Below are positions 1 to 6,739 of a stretch of 8,531 nucleotides of DNA, piece after piece. Each line of letters starts with the position of its first letter. Within the stretch, counting starts at the first letter, position 1. The notes beneath the pieces are model-generated. The model was not told the DNA's origin, did not search any database, and saw nothing but the letters and a program-made list of their open reading frames with translations. The DNA lies in contig JAGHCW010000044.1 in the NCBI GenBank assembly GCA_021160245.1, forward strand, positions 1-8,531. Reading direction: 5' to 3'. The DNA is from a bacterium (GTDB taxonomy: Bacteria > B130-G9). The translations under genes were made by a program, and so were the position numbers.

Positions 1-1
1 G

Positions 2-3000
2 GACGGCTACTATGAGTTCTACACATTCGCGACAGACGAGGCGGGTAACGCTCAGGCGCCGAAGGACAGCGACGGAGATGGCTGCCAGGATGCTTATGGC
101 GCGTGCTTAAGAGATACGACCGGGCCGTGGTCGAGCGCAGAATGCACCGAGAACATCTACCCGAATCATATCGCCGCGACCTCAATAGCAGAGATTTGCT
201 ACGAGGCGGGCGATGGCAGTGGTCTGGACCTTGAGATAGTTGAGCTCTGGTTCAGGTATTACATGGCTGACTACTCCACTTGGACGCACTGGACGACCGA
301 CAGCACGCTTCGCTTCGAGGGCGCCCCTGTTGCCACGACCGGAGTGTTCATGTTCGACACGCTTGCGGGCTATGGTAACGGTGACGGCATCTACCAGTTC
401 TACACGATGGCCATGGACGAGGCGGCCAATTGGGAGCGCGTCCCGAGCTATCCGCCGAGAGATTACGATACGTATCTGATGATAGACACTACCGATCCAG
501 TTGCGGGATGCGATCTGGATACCACACCGACTAGCGGCGGTCCGATTGAGATCGGCTTCACCGCGACTGACGAACTCTCCGGTATCAACCACGTCGAACT
601 CTGCTATGCAACGTTTAGCACTGTTTGGCTTTGGGCGACGACAGGTTCGATCAGCGCGGCCGATGTCGGGACGTTCACGTTTGATCCAGAGGCTTATGGC
701 TTCTACGGTTCGGAGACATTCAGGTTCTACATCTGGGCCACGGATGTCGCTGGCAATATGTCAGCATTCCCGGCCGGCGAGGTTGGTTGTGGACCAGTAG
801 TGGTTGACAGAGACGATCCGATAATTGAGTGTGAGGCGAGTGCAGAGTATCTGCTTGGCCCAACGGTTGATATTGGCTTCGACGCCTCAGATGCCACGAC
901 CATAGTCGAGAGCGCCACCTTGTATTATAGCTTCGAGGGTTCCGACTGGGCTGACAGTGGTATTGACATCGAGAACACCACCGCGGCCAATCCGTGGGAA
1001 GATTACTCGGTCACGTTTGCGCCCGAGAATGGCGAGGGTGCTTACAGCTTCAGGTTCATCATCGTTGATAGCGTTGGCCGCACGGCTCAGTGCGAAACGA
1101 CAACCATCTTCGACGAGACGAAACCGACCACGGAGTGCACAGGCGATGACTACATAATCGGTGGAACGATTAGCGCCAGACTCTTTGGTGAGGACCCGGT
1201 TGTGGATACCCGCTCGATATCCGGCATGGACTATGTAGAGCTTTTCTACATGTTTGCCGTTGACGGCGATTTCTCCGGGCACAACTGGACAACGACCGAT
1301 GTAACAACGGCGACGATCGACACGCTCGGGTCATATCTCACGCCTGAGTGGGACCCGCCGCACGGTGACGGCTGGTATCGATTCTGCACGGTAGGTCACG
1401 ACAGGGCCGGCAACGTTGAGGACTTCCCATATCACTACGATTGGGAAGTGGCTTATGAGTCCGGCGCCTCGTTGGTGACTTCACAGTGTTGGACTCGCGG
1501 CAATCAGCGCTACTGGAATGAGGAAATCGTTCTGGAGTACATAGCGACTCCGACGACGACCGCCTTTGACCATCTTGACCTCTATTATAGGTATCAAGCG
1601 TATCCGGGCGCTGCCTGGAGCGATTGGGCGGACACGGGCTATGTCGCCTACGAGACGACTGGCATGTTCAACTTCGCCAGGTTCGATTATGGCGAGGGCC
1701 TGTATCAGTTCTACACTCATGCCTATGAGGTCTCAGGGCTGGAGGAAGAGCACAGCGCGGATCCGAACATGCGTTACGACTGCTGGGGGCATTATGACAC
1801 TACGCCGCCAGAGTCATTCGCGAGAGTGGACGCTGCGTTCCAAAACTATGAAGAGGACCACGATACGTTTATTAACGTCTCCGTTGAGTTCGACGATTAC
1901 TTGATGGTCGGCGGCTGTGGCGTGGATTGCATCGAACTGTGGTATCGCCTTGAGGGCGGCGCTTGGGAGCATACTGGCTGCGAGGCCGTCGTTGGCGCAT
2001 CACCGCAGGATGTCTTCTTTACGGCTGTGGCAGATGGCGAGTATGAGTTCTATTCGTTGACCATTGACAAGGCTGGCAACATAGAGGAGAACCCGACCGA
2101 TCGTGACGGAACCGTTATTTGGGATACTCTTGAGCCGACGGCGATTGCATCGGCGGCCGCATACTGCAACGCGGCTCCTCTAGCAGTCACCTACATTGCA
2201 GATGATACGAATCCGTCAACTCCGAACATTTCTGGCGTCGATACTGTGCGACTCTATTACATGTTCGCAGCAGACGGCCTTACTTGGCCGGGCTCATGGA
2301 CGGACACGACGCTCGTAACGGATACGGGCTCATTCGACTTCAACTTGCCGGATGGCCAGGGCGCCTACAGGTTCTATGTTGAGGCGACGGACAACGCCGG
2401 TAATGTCGAGACGTTCAATGGCGTGTTCGAGGCGGAGACCGTTTATGACACGCTGGCGCCGATCTCGACTCTGACATCACCGACGTTCGCTACCGATACG
2501 ACGGTGGACATTGTCGCAACCGGTTACGATGCCACTGCACCGTCTATTATGCCGAGTGGTCTGGCGTTCATGGAGCTATGGTTCCGCTTCTACGACAGCC
2601 CGACGGATACTTGGACGGAATGGGAGGATAGCAGCTACACCTGCACCGGCGGGACGGTCGAGTTTGACATCGATCTCTTCGGTTACGGCGAGGGCGATTA
2701 TCAGTTCTACAGCATCGCCGTTGATAATGCAGGCAACCGCGAAACAGCGCCTACTACCGCAGATGACAGCACAACAGTGGCTATCACGCTTCCGGTCTCG
2801 ATGGTTATTCCGGGCCTGACCGGTGACTACTGCAATGACGGGACTATGGAGGTTTATTATGAGGCCTCAAGTCCGGCCGCAGCGGTGGCGGATGTTGAGC
2901 TTTGGTGGCGCTATTCACCCGACGGAAACCTTGCTTGGACGTTGTGGGAGATGTTGGACGAGAATCGACCTGGGGTTATCCAAACGCCTCTCTTCTTCGC

Positions 3001-4081
3001 GGCTCCGGCGGACGTTGCGCCCTTTGACGGCGTAACAGACGAGGGCTACTTCGAGTTCTACACGATTGCCGTGGATACAGCGGGCAGCAGGGAGTTGCCT
3101 CCGATGATGGGTATGACCATTGCCGCCGACGCCGGCGTGCTGGTTGATATAACGCCCGCAGAATCGATGATAGACGTTCCAGAGTGCACGAACGATCCCG
3201 AGGTCTTGGTCCACTTCTCGGCCTTTGACTCGCTTAGCGGTTTGGCTAGGGTCGAGTTTGAGGTAGCGACTATTGCCTCAGTGTGGATGCCCACGGGTAT
3301 CTCCAGCACCCAGTCATCTGGCGTGATGGTGTTCGAGCCTCCGGCTGACGGCACATATTGGCTGACAACGGTTGCTTACGACAAGGCGGGTAATGTTGAG
3401 GGCGACAAGGACGAACGTTCCATGGCGCTTGTTTATGACACGATTGCTCCTGAGACCACGCTCACAAGAACTGTGGCGGCCTCGCGGACAGTCCCGATAC
3501 CTGTTGACTTTGCTGTCCTTGAAGAGGGCTGTGGAGTTTCCGAGGTCAGAGTTTACTTTAAGAATAACCCGAACGATGCAGTCTGGATGGATTGCGGTAT
3601 CAGTAATACGAGTCCTGATGGCACAATAAACTTTGTCCCGCCAGGTCTTGCCCAGGGCCGCTACTTCCTTGCTGCACAGACAACAGATGTTGCGGGCAAT
3701 GTTGAGATGCTTCCAGCGGTCGGCGACTGGGATGTGGATGTTATCTATGACATCACGCCACCGGTTACGACTGTTCCGGACCCCGCCACGATGCTGCTTG
3801 ATGACTGTGAGACCATTGAGGTCTCGTATGTGGCAACAGACTATATTGGGGACGATCCATATAGTAATCTGATTGGCCAAGTTGCTCTGTTCTACAAGCA
3901 TGAGGATGGCCCGTGGACCGATAGCCTCTTAAGGGAGTATGGGGACACAGGCGCGTTTGCGTTCACACCGCCTGAGGCAGATGGCATCTACTACTTCACA
4001 TTGACAGCCGAGGACATTGCAGGAAATGACGAGGCCTTCGTCCCGACGGACTTTGGCATGGCCTTCCTCATGTTTGACAGC
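2..4081 (+). repeat. Tandem array of 13 degenerate Ig-like modules (first one partial)
   Basis: These are protein-level repeats with little long nucleotide identity. Complete modules span roughly 119-490, 491-811, 812-1117, 1118-1465, 1466-1798, 1799-2128, 2129-2452, 2453-2788, 2789-3151, 3152-3442, 3443-3754 and 3755-4081, that is 97-124 residues each. The common plan is a Pro at the DT-x-P boundary, often a Cys soon after, an alternating hydrophobic strand, a VELWYR-like strand, a Trp pair, a G-x-F-x-F strand, then G-[DE]-G-x-Y-x-F-Y-x-x-A-x-D-x-A-G-N. Nine of the 13 signature copies keep Ala-Gly-Asn. The others read AAN, VGR, VSG and AGS. Alternating strands and the closing Y-x-F-Y...D strand fit an Ig or fibronectin-III type beta sandwich, used in bacteria as rigid stalks or adhesive arms. 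The fold is inferred from pattern; the repetition itself is read directly. Confidence 0.88.
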
Positions 4082-6727
4082 GAGGCTCCGTATGTCGAAA
4101 GCGACAGCATTCAGCCACCGGCGGGTTCAGTCGGCGTTCAGAGAGATGCGAACATTGAGTTCACGCTGGTTGATGACGGTTATGGAGTTGATGTTAGTAG
4201 CGTGCTGGTTGAAGTGATAGACCGCTTCGGCCGGAACATAACTGCCTCAAGCATCACGATGAACGCGAATGGTGATGGCACCGTTGATGTGATTTTTGAT
4301 CCTCATGGCGTCTTCTCATACGAAGATGAGATCACGGTTTATGTGACCGCTTGTGATCTCGTGCCGTCAGGCGTGTCTGGTAACTGTGAGAATTGCATGA
4401 CTTCGCCAGACCCGTGGACCTTCTATGTAACAGATAGGCAGCTGCCGGCGCTTTCCGAGGGTAGCGTTACACCTCAGGTCGGTTATGTGCCTCGTAACAC
4501 AGAATTCACGCTTGAGGTCATGTACTACAGTCCAACCATGGAACCGCCAACGACGAAGCTGGCTTATGTTGACGGTGTATCCCATGAGATGGAGCTTGTT
4601 TCGGGCGATGCGTGGAATGGCTACTACCAGGTCGCGGTAAGCGGTCTTGAGGCCGGAGTGCATGGTTATTACTTCCTGTTTGCAACCGCTGGTGGCGATC
4701 AGGCGAGATGGCCGGCCGTGGGCAGTCAAGATGGCCCGACTGTATATGAGACGATGTCCACCACGCTCACTTGTTCCGTGGCGCCGTTGAATCCGACAGT
4801 ATTCGGTTCAGTCGTCATTTCCGGAACATTGGGCATGGGCGCTACAGAGGAGACGATTGCCATAGCGCTTACGACTCCTATAACCATGATCATGGGAACG
4901 GCTGTTACGGGCGAGGGTGGCGAATATACTTACGAGGCTTCAGTATCGGTAGTCGGCCCGTGGTCAGTAAGTGCTACTTGGTCAGGTGATGATGAGTACG
5001 GCCCAGTTGAGAGCGCGATAGAGCAATTCAACGTAAGCCGGGCGCCAACTGCCATTGAGCTTGATGTGTCTGCGCAGACCGTAGCAATGGGCGAGTCGGT
5101 TGACATTTCTGGTCGATTGATTGCCGATCCGCTATTCACTGATGGCGTTGTTTACATTGAGTTTGTTAATCCAGCAGGCGAGCGCTTCGAAGGCGTTGAA
5201 GTGGAGCTCTTGCCGGATGGCGCGTTCGAGCTGCCTGACTTTGATATGCTCACGCTGTTGGGGACCTGGCAGATAATAGCGGTGTTCGATGGAACCGCAG
5301 AGTATGACTCGGCAGAGTCAGATCCGGTTCCTGTGGTTGTTAGCGGCGGCGACGCTGCTGTGATTATCCACGGGTATTCGCACCTATCCAGGGCGCGTGA
5401 CGACAAGCACTTCACCGCAGAATACGCTTATCAGGCGTTGCGTCGCAGAGGGCTGAGCCACGATGATATTCACTATCTAAGCATCAGAGAGGATTCGGAG
5501 TACAGGGATGCGCCGTCCAATAGGGATGAGTATCAGATTGTCTTCAACCAGCTGATGGCCAGGGCGAATACCGGTAGGGCGCCGGAGACGTTGTATATCA
5601 TTCTGATTGGCGAGATGACGACACCTGGAAGCTCGTTCAAGTTGAGTAATAGCGAAACATTGACTTACTCAAAGCTTCAAGCTGAGCTCCAGTCGCTTAA
5701 GAACATTGCTCCGTCGATGAAGACAATCGGACTCATGGCGTTCAATCGCTCAGAGCTCTTCGCAGATGGCCTATCCTCCTGGCTGGATGATAGCGTCTTC
5801 ATAGCGACGACAACTGATCCTGGATACAGCTATCCTGGACCTAAGCACGGCGATCTGTTCACGGCGGAGTTCCTCTCAGCAATCGCATCGGAGAAGCCGG
5901 TCGAGATGGCGTTCAACATGGCATGTGATTCTGTAAAGGCGCTGCACGGAGCGCAAGAGCCGATCCTGTATGATAGCAGCGGGCTTGCTCCGACCAGTTA
6001 CGTTGGTTCCTGGACGATTAGGGGCGATATGGCGCCGGTAATCGTTGACCATTCAGAGGGCATGACGTACGCCGAGACATCTACACCGCCGACGGTGCAG
6101 CTCTGGGCAAGGACGGAAGACGACGTGATGGTCGAGCAGGCGTATGCGTTGATTATGATGCCTGCATACGATCCAGCGGCCGAGCCGTTCACCGGAGAGG
6201 GCGGACTTATCAAGCAGACGTTGACGAGGCGCGTAGGCGGTTATTGGACGGGGTCGTTCGAGATTCCCAATCCTGGGGAATACAAAGTGGCTTATATGGC
6301 CATTGACAACGTCGGTAATGTCACTGAGCTCGCAACAACGACCTATGTGATGGCGAGCATCGATATGGAGATAGCCCTCAATGGCTACACGTTCAATCCG
6401 GGTGATACTGTTCAGGTGAGTGTCGGCTATGAGAACAACGTCGGTGTTGACGTGGATGTTGATTTCTATCTAGTAATCAACTTCCCGAATAGCGATTTGA
6501 TGCTCTTTGTGAATGGTATGGCCGGATATTCCTTCGATACTGGCGCGCCGTTCTACTCAGGTGTCCTGCCGCCGGGTGAGATGCCGCTTATGCCAATTCA
6601 TTGGCTGCCAATACCGGAAGTCGGGCTGGACTACGGCCTCTATACTTGGTATGCGGTATGCACGGAGCCGGGCACGCTGAACATCATGGGTGAAGGCGCC
6701 ACGGCCGCTATGGACCTGCAGCCCTAA
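2..6727 (+). CDS. Giant modular extracellular protein (5'-partial): Ig-like repeat array plus inactive C13/caspase-like domain
   Basis: The frame is open from the first complete codon to the TAA at 6725-6727, giving 2241 visible residues. The true start and any N-terminal signal peptide lie to the left of the window, so the internal ATG at 263 is not the start. Domain order: tail of one Ig-like module and twelve complete modules (to 4081), a bacterial Ig-like domain (4082-4435), a beta-rich domain with a Tyr-Tyr-Phe core (4436-4750), two further Ig-like domains (4751-5341), a C13/caspase-fold-like domain (5342-6028), another Ig-like domain (6029-6355) and a C-terminal domain (6356-6724). The protein is acidic and rich in Asp, Thr, Tyr and Trp, with no transmembrane helix, which fits secretion and a surface or adhesive role (inference). 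No LPXTG, PEP-CTERM or recognisable type IX sorting signal is seen at the end. The architecture is familiar from uncultured bacteria, but substrate and partner are unknown. A strong terminator follows at 6762-6802. Confidence 0.93.
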   Translation, partial: DGYYEFYTFATDEAGNAQAPKDSDGDGCQDAYGACLRDTTGPWSSAECTENIYPNHIAATSIAEICYEAGDGSGLDLEIVELWFRYYMADYSTWTHWTTDSTLRFEGAPVATTGVFMFDTLAGYGNGDGIYQFYTMAMDEAANWERVPSYPPRDYDTYLMIDTTDPVAGCDLDTTPTSGGPIEIGFTATDELSGINHVELCYATFSTVWLWATTGSISAADVGTFTFDPEAYGFYGSETFRFYIWATDVAGNMSAFPAGEVGCGPVVVDRDDPIIECEASAEYLLGPTVDIGFDASDATTIVESATLYYSFEGSDWADSGIDIENTTAANPWEDYSVTFAPENGEGAYSFRFIIVDSVGRTAQCETTTIFDETKPTTECTGDDYIIGGTISARLFGEDPVVDTRSISGMDYVELFYMFAVDGDFSGHNWTTTDVTTATIDTLGSYLTPEWDPPHGDGWYRFCTVGHDRAGNVEDFPYHYDWEVAYESGASLVTSQCWTRGNQRYWNEEIVLEYIATPTTTAFDHLDLYYRYQAYPGAAWSDWADTGYVAYETTGMFNFARFDYGEGLYQFYTHAYEVSGLEEEHSADPNMRYDCWGHYDTTPPESFARVDAAFQNYEEDHDTFINVSVEFDDYLMVGGCGVDCIELWYRLEGGAWEHTGCEAVVGASPQDVFFTAVADGEYEFYSLTIDKAGNIEENPTDRDGTVIWDTLEPTAIASAAAYCNAAPLAVTYIADDTNPSTPNISGVDTVRLYYMFAADGLTWPGSWTDTTLVTDTGSFDFNLPDGQGAYRFYVEATDNAGNVETFNGVFEAETVYDTLAPISTLTSPTFATDTTVDIVATGYDATAPSIMPSGLAFMELWFRFYDSPTDTWTEWEDSSYTCTGGTVEFDIDLFGYGEGDYQFYSIAVDNAGNRETAPTTADDSTTVAITLPVSMVIPGLTGDYCNDGTMEVYYEASSPAAAVADVELWWRYSPDGNLAWTLWEMLDENRPGVIQTPLFFAAPADVAPFDGVTDEGYFEFYTIAVDTAGSRELPPMMGMTIAADAGVLVDITPAESMIDVPECTNDPEVLVHFSAFDSLSGLARVEFEVATIASVWMPTGISSTQSSGVMVFEPPADGTYWLTTVAYDKAGNVEGDKDERSMALVYDTIAPETTLTRTVAASRTVPIPVDFAVLEEGCGVSEVRVYFKNNPNDAVWMDCGISNTSPDGTINFVPPGLAQGRYFLAAQTTDVAGNVEMLPAVGDWDVDVIYDITPPVTTVPDPATMLLDDCETIEVSYVATDYIGDDPYSNLIGQVALFYKHEDGPWTDSLLREYGDTGAFAFTPPEADGIYYFTLTAEDIAGNDEAFVPTDFGMAFLMFDSEAPYVESDSIQPPAGSVGVQRDANIEFTLVDDGYGVDVSSVLVEVIDRFGRNITASSITMNANGDGTVDVIFDPHGVFSYEDEITVYVTACDLVPSGVSGNCENCMTSPDPWTFYVTDRQLPALSEGSVTPQVGYVPRNTEFTLEVMYYSPTMEPPTTKLAYVDGVSHEMELVSGDAWNGYYQVAVSGLEAGVHGYYFLFATAGGDQARWPAVGSQDGPTVYETMSTTLTCSVAPLNPTVFGSVVISGTLGMGATEETIAIALTTPITMIMGTAVTGEGGEYTYEASVSVVGPWSVSATWSGDDEYGPVESAIEQFNVSRAPTAIELDVSAQTVAMGESVDISGRLIADPLFTDGVVYIEFVNPAGERFEGVEVELLPDGAFELPDFDMLTLLGTWQIIAVFDGTAEYDSAESDPVPVVVSGGDAAVIIHGYSHLSRARDDKHFTAEYAYQALRRRGLSHDDIHYLSIREDSEYRDAPSNRDEYQIVFNQLMARANTGRAPETLYIILIGEMTTPGSSFKLSNSETLTYSKLQAELQSLKNIAPSMKTIGLMAFNRSELFADGLSSWLDDSVFIATTTDPGYSYPGPKHGDLFTAEFLSAIASEKPVEMAFNMACDSVKALHGAQEPILYDSSGLAPTSYVGSWTIRGDMAPVIVDHSEGMTYAETSTPPTVQLWARTEDDVMVEQAYALIMMPAYDPAAEPFTGEGGLIKQTLTRRVGGYWTGSFEIPNPGEYKVAYMAIDNVGNVTELATTTYVMASIDMEIALNGYTFNPGDTVQVSVGYENNVGVDVDVDFYLVINFPNSDLMLFVNGMAGYSFDTGAPFYSGVLPPGEMPLMPIHWLPIPEVGLDYGLYTWYAVCTEPGTLNIMGEGATAAMDLQP
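65..91 (+). other. Possible calcium-binding loop, DSDGDGCQD, in inter-module linker
   Basis: The link between the first (partial) module and the next reads DSDGDGCQD. This D-x-D-x-D/G-x-x-D spacing is typical of thrombospondin type 3-like and dockerin-like calcium loops in bacterial surface proteins. A second Cys follows seven residues later (codon at 104), so a small disulfide loop is possible. Only one such loop occurs in the visible protein; the other module junctions use a plain DT-x-P linker. Confidence 0.4.
4082..4435 (+). other. Bacterial Ig-like domain within the giant protein
   Basis: About 118 residues follow the module array and lack its Y-x-F-Y...AGN signature. The segment opens with P-Y-V-E-S and a P-P-A-G-S-V-G-V turn. 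It then has an IEFTLVDDGYGVD strand, a V-x-V-E-V-I-D strand, an F-D-P...F-S-Y-E-D-E-I-T-V-Y-V strand, and ends W-T-F-Y-V-T-D. This order (pre-strand with P-x-x-G, I-x-F-x-L-x-D, then E-x-V-T-V-x-V-x-A) is what I expect of Big-type or cadherin-like domains in bacterial exoproteins. A cluster of Cys residues lies near 4351-4396. Domain type is inferred. Confidence 0.6.
4436..4750 (+). other. Beta-rich domain with Y-Y-F hairpin (surface-protein accessory domain)
   Basis: About 105 residues begin with a G-S-V-T-P-Q-V-G-Y segment, followed by an E-F-T-L-E-V-M-Y-Y strand, an A-Y-V-D-G turn, and G-V-H-G-Y-Y-F-L-F near 4654-4680. It closes with R-W-P-A-V-G and G-P-T-V. A similar order (S-V-x-P...G, F-x-V-x-Y, D-G, then H-x-Y-Y-F, then R-x-P...G-P) occurs, from my general knowledge, in large exoproteins of uncultured bacteria and archaea beside Ig-like and protease-like domains. 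The name of the family is not certain to me. It probably serves as a structural spacer. Confidence 0.5.
4751..5341 (+). other. Two tandem Ig-like domains preceding the protease-like domain
   Basis: Two units of about 96 and 101 residues (4751-5038 and 5039-5341) share a plan: T-x-L/I with alternating hydrophobics, a G-S/E-x-V-x-I-S-G strand, a central substrate-like strand, then G-P/T-W-x-[VI]-x-A and a D-D/T-x-E-Y-x-x-x-E-S end. The repeated pair VVISGTL / VDISGRL and the repeated W-S-V-S-A-T-W-S-G-D-D-E-Y / W-Q-I-I-A-V-F-D-G-T-A-E-Y are the clearest evidence that they are homologous. This resembles the carboxypeptidase-regulatory or Big_3-like sandwich often placed just before catalytic domains in secreted proteins (inference). 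Confidence 0.6.
5342..6028 (+). other. C13 (legumain/caspase-fold)-like domain, both catalytic residues apparently lost
   Basis: About 229 residues within the giant protein. The layout matches what I know of bacterial C13-like domains at this position: AVIIHG first strand, a helix with A-E-Y-A-Y-Q-A-L, D-D-I-H-Y-L-S, a Y-I-I-L-I strand, F-K-L...E-T-L-T-Y-S-K-L, an I-G-L-M-A-F strand, F-I-A-T-T-T-D, F-T-A-E-F-L-S-A-I, and M-A-F-N-M-A-C-D-S. In active members the strand after the helix ends D-H-G (catalytic His) and the next core strand ends D-A-C (catalytic Cys). Here these read I-G-E-M (5606-5617) and M-A-F (5735-5743), so His appears replaced by Glu or Met and Cys by Phe. This domain is thus probably a non-catalytic binding or structural module. 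The alignment is by eye. Confidence 0.7.
6029..6355 (+). other. Ig-like domain following the C13-like domain
   Basis: About 109 residues begin M-A-P-V-I and contain T-V-Q-L-W-A-R-T, an A-Y-A-L-I-M-M-P strand, G-Y-W-T-G-S-F-E-I-P-N-P-G-E-Y-K-V-A-Y-M-A-I-D-N-V-G-N-V, ending E-L-A-T-T-T-Y-V. The Y-x-V-x-Y-x-A-x-D-x-x-G-N strand is the same closing signature as in the N-terminal modules, so this is another Ig-like unit, although its W-x-G-S-F-E-I-P version is typical of the domain that sits directly behind C13-like domains. Its constant place there supports the identification of the preceding domain. Confidence 0.6.
6356..6724 (+). other. C-terminal domain of the giant protein
   Basis: About 123 residues: M-E-I-A-L-N-G-Y-T-F-N-P-G-D-T-V-Q-V-S-V, then a V-D-F-Y-L-V-I-N-F-P strand, a G-V-L-P-P-G-E-M linker, and G-L-Y-T-W-Y-A-V-C-T-E-P-G-T-L-N. 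The pattern (N-x-x-x-F-x-x-G-D-x-x-x-V-x-V ... D-x-Y-x-x-I-x-x-P ... L-P-x-G ... G-x-Y-T-W-Y-A) is one I recognise as a beta-sandwich end domain of exoproteins from uncultured bacteria. It may serve in secretion or surface retention, but no known sorting signal is recognisable and no hydrophobic anchor ends the protein. Function is not known. Confidence 0.5.
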
Positions 6728-6739
6728 GCGCTGGGACTG

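Noticed and set aside
263-265. ATG 263 as the start of the giant protein
   Set aside because: The frame is open upstream to base 2 and already encodes the AGN signature of another module, so the ATG is an internal Met.
3314-3901. 195-codon open frame on the minus strand
   Set aside because: It lies entirely opposite the giant protein's Ig-like modules, whose + strand frame has clear repeated protein motifs. The antisense translation is rich in Arg, His and Cys with no domain, as expected of a shadow frame.
2-4081. The regular repeats as a CRISPR array or DNA satellite
   Set aside because: The period exists only at protein level, varies from 97 to 124 codons, and neighbouring copies share no long identical DNA.
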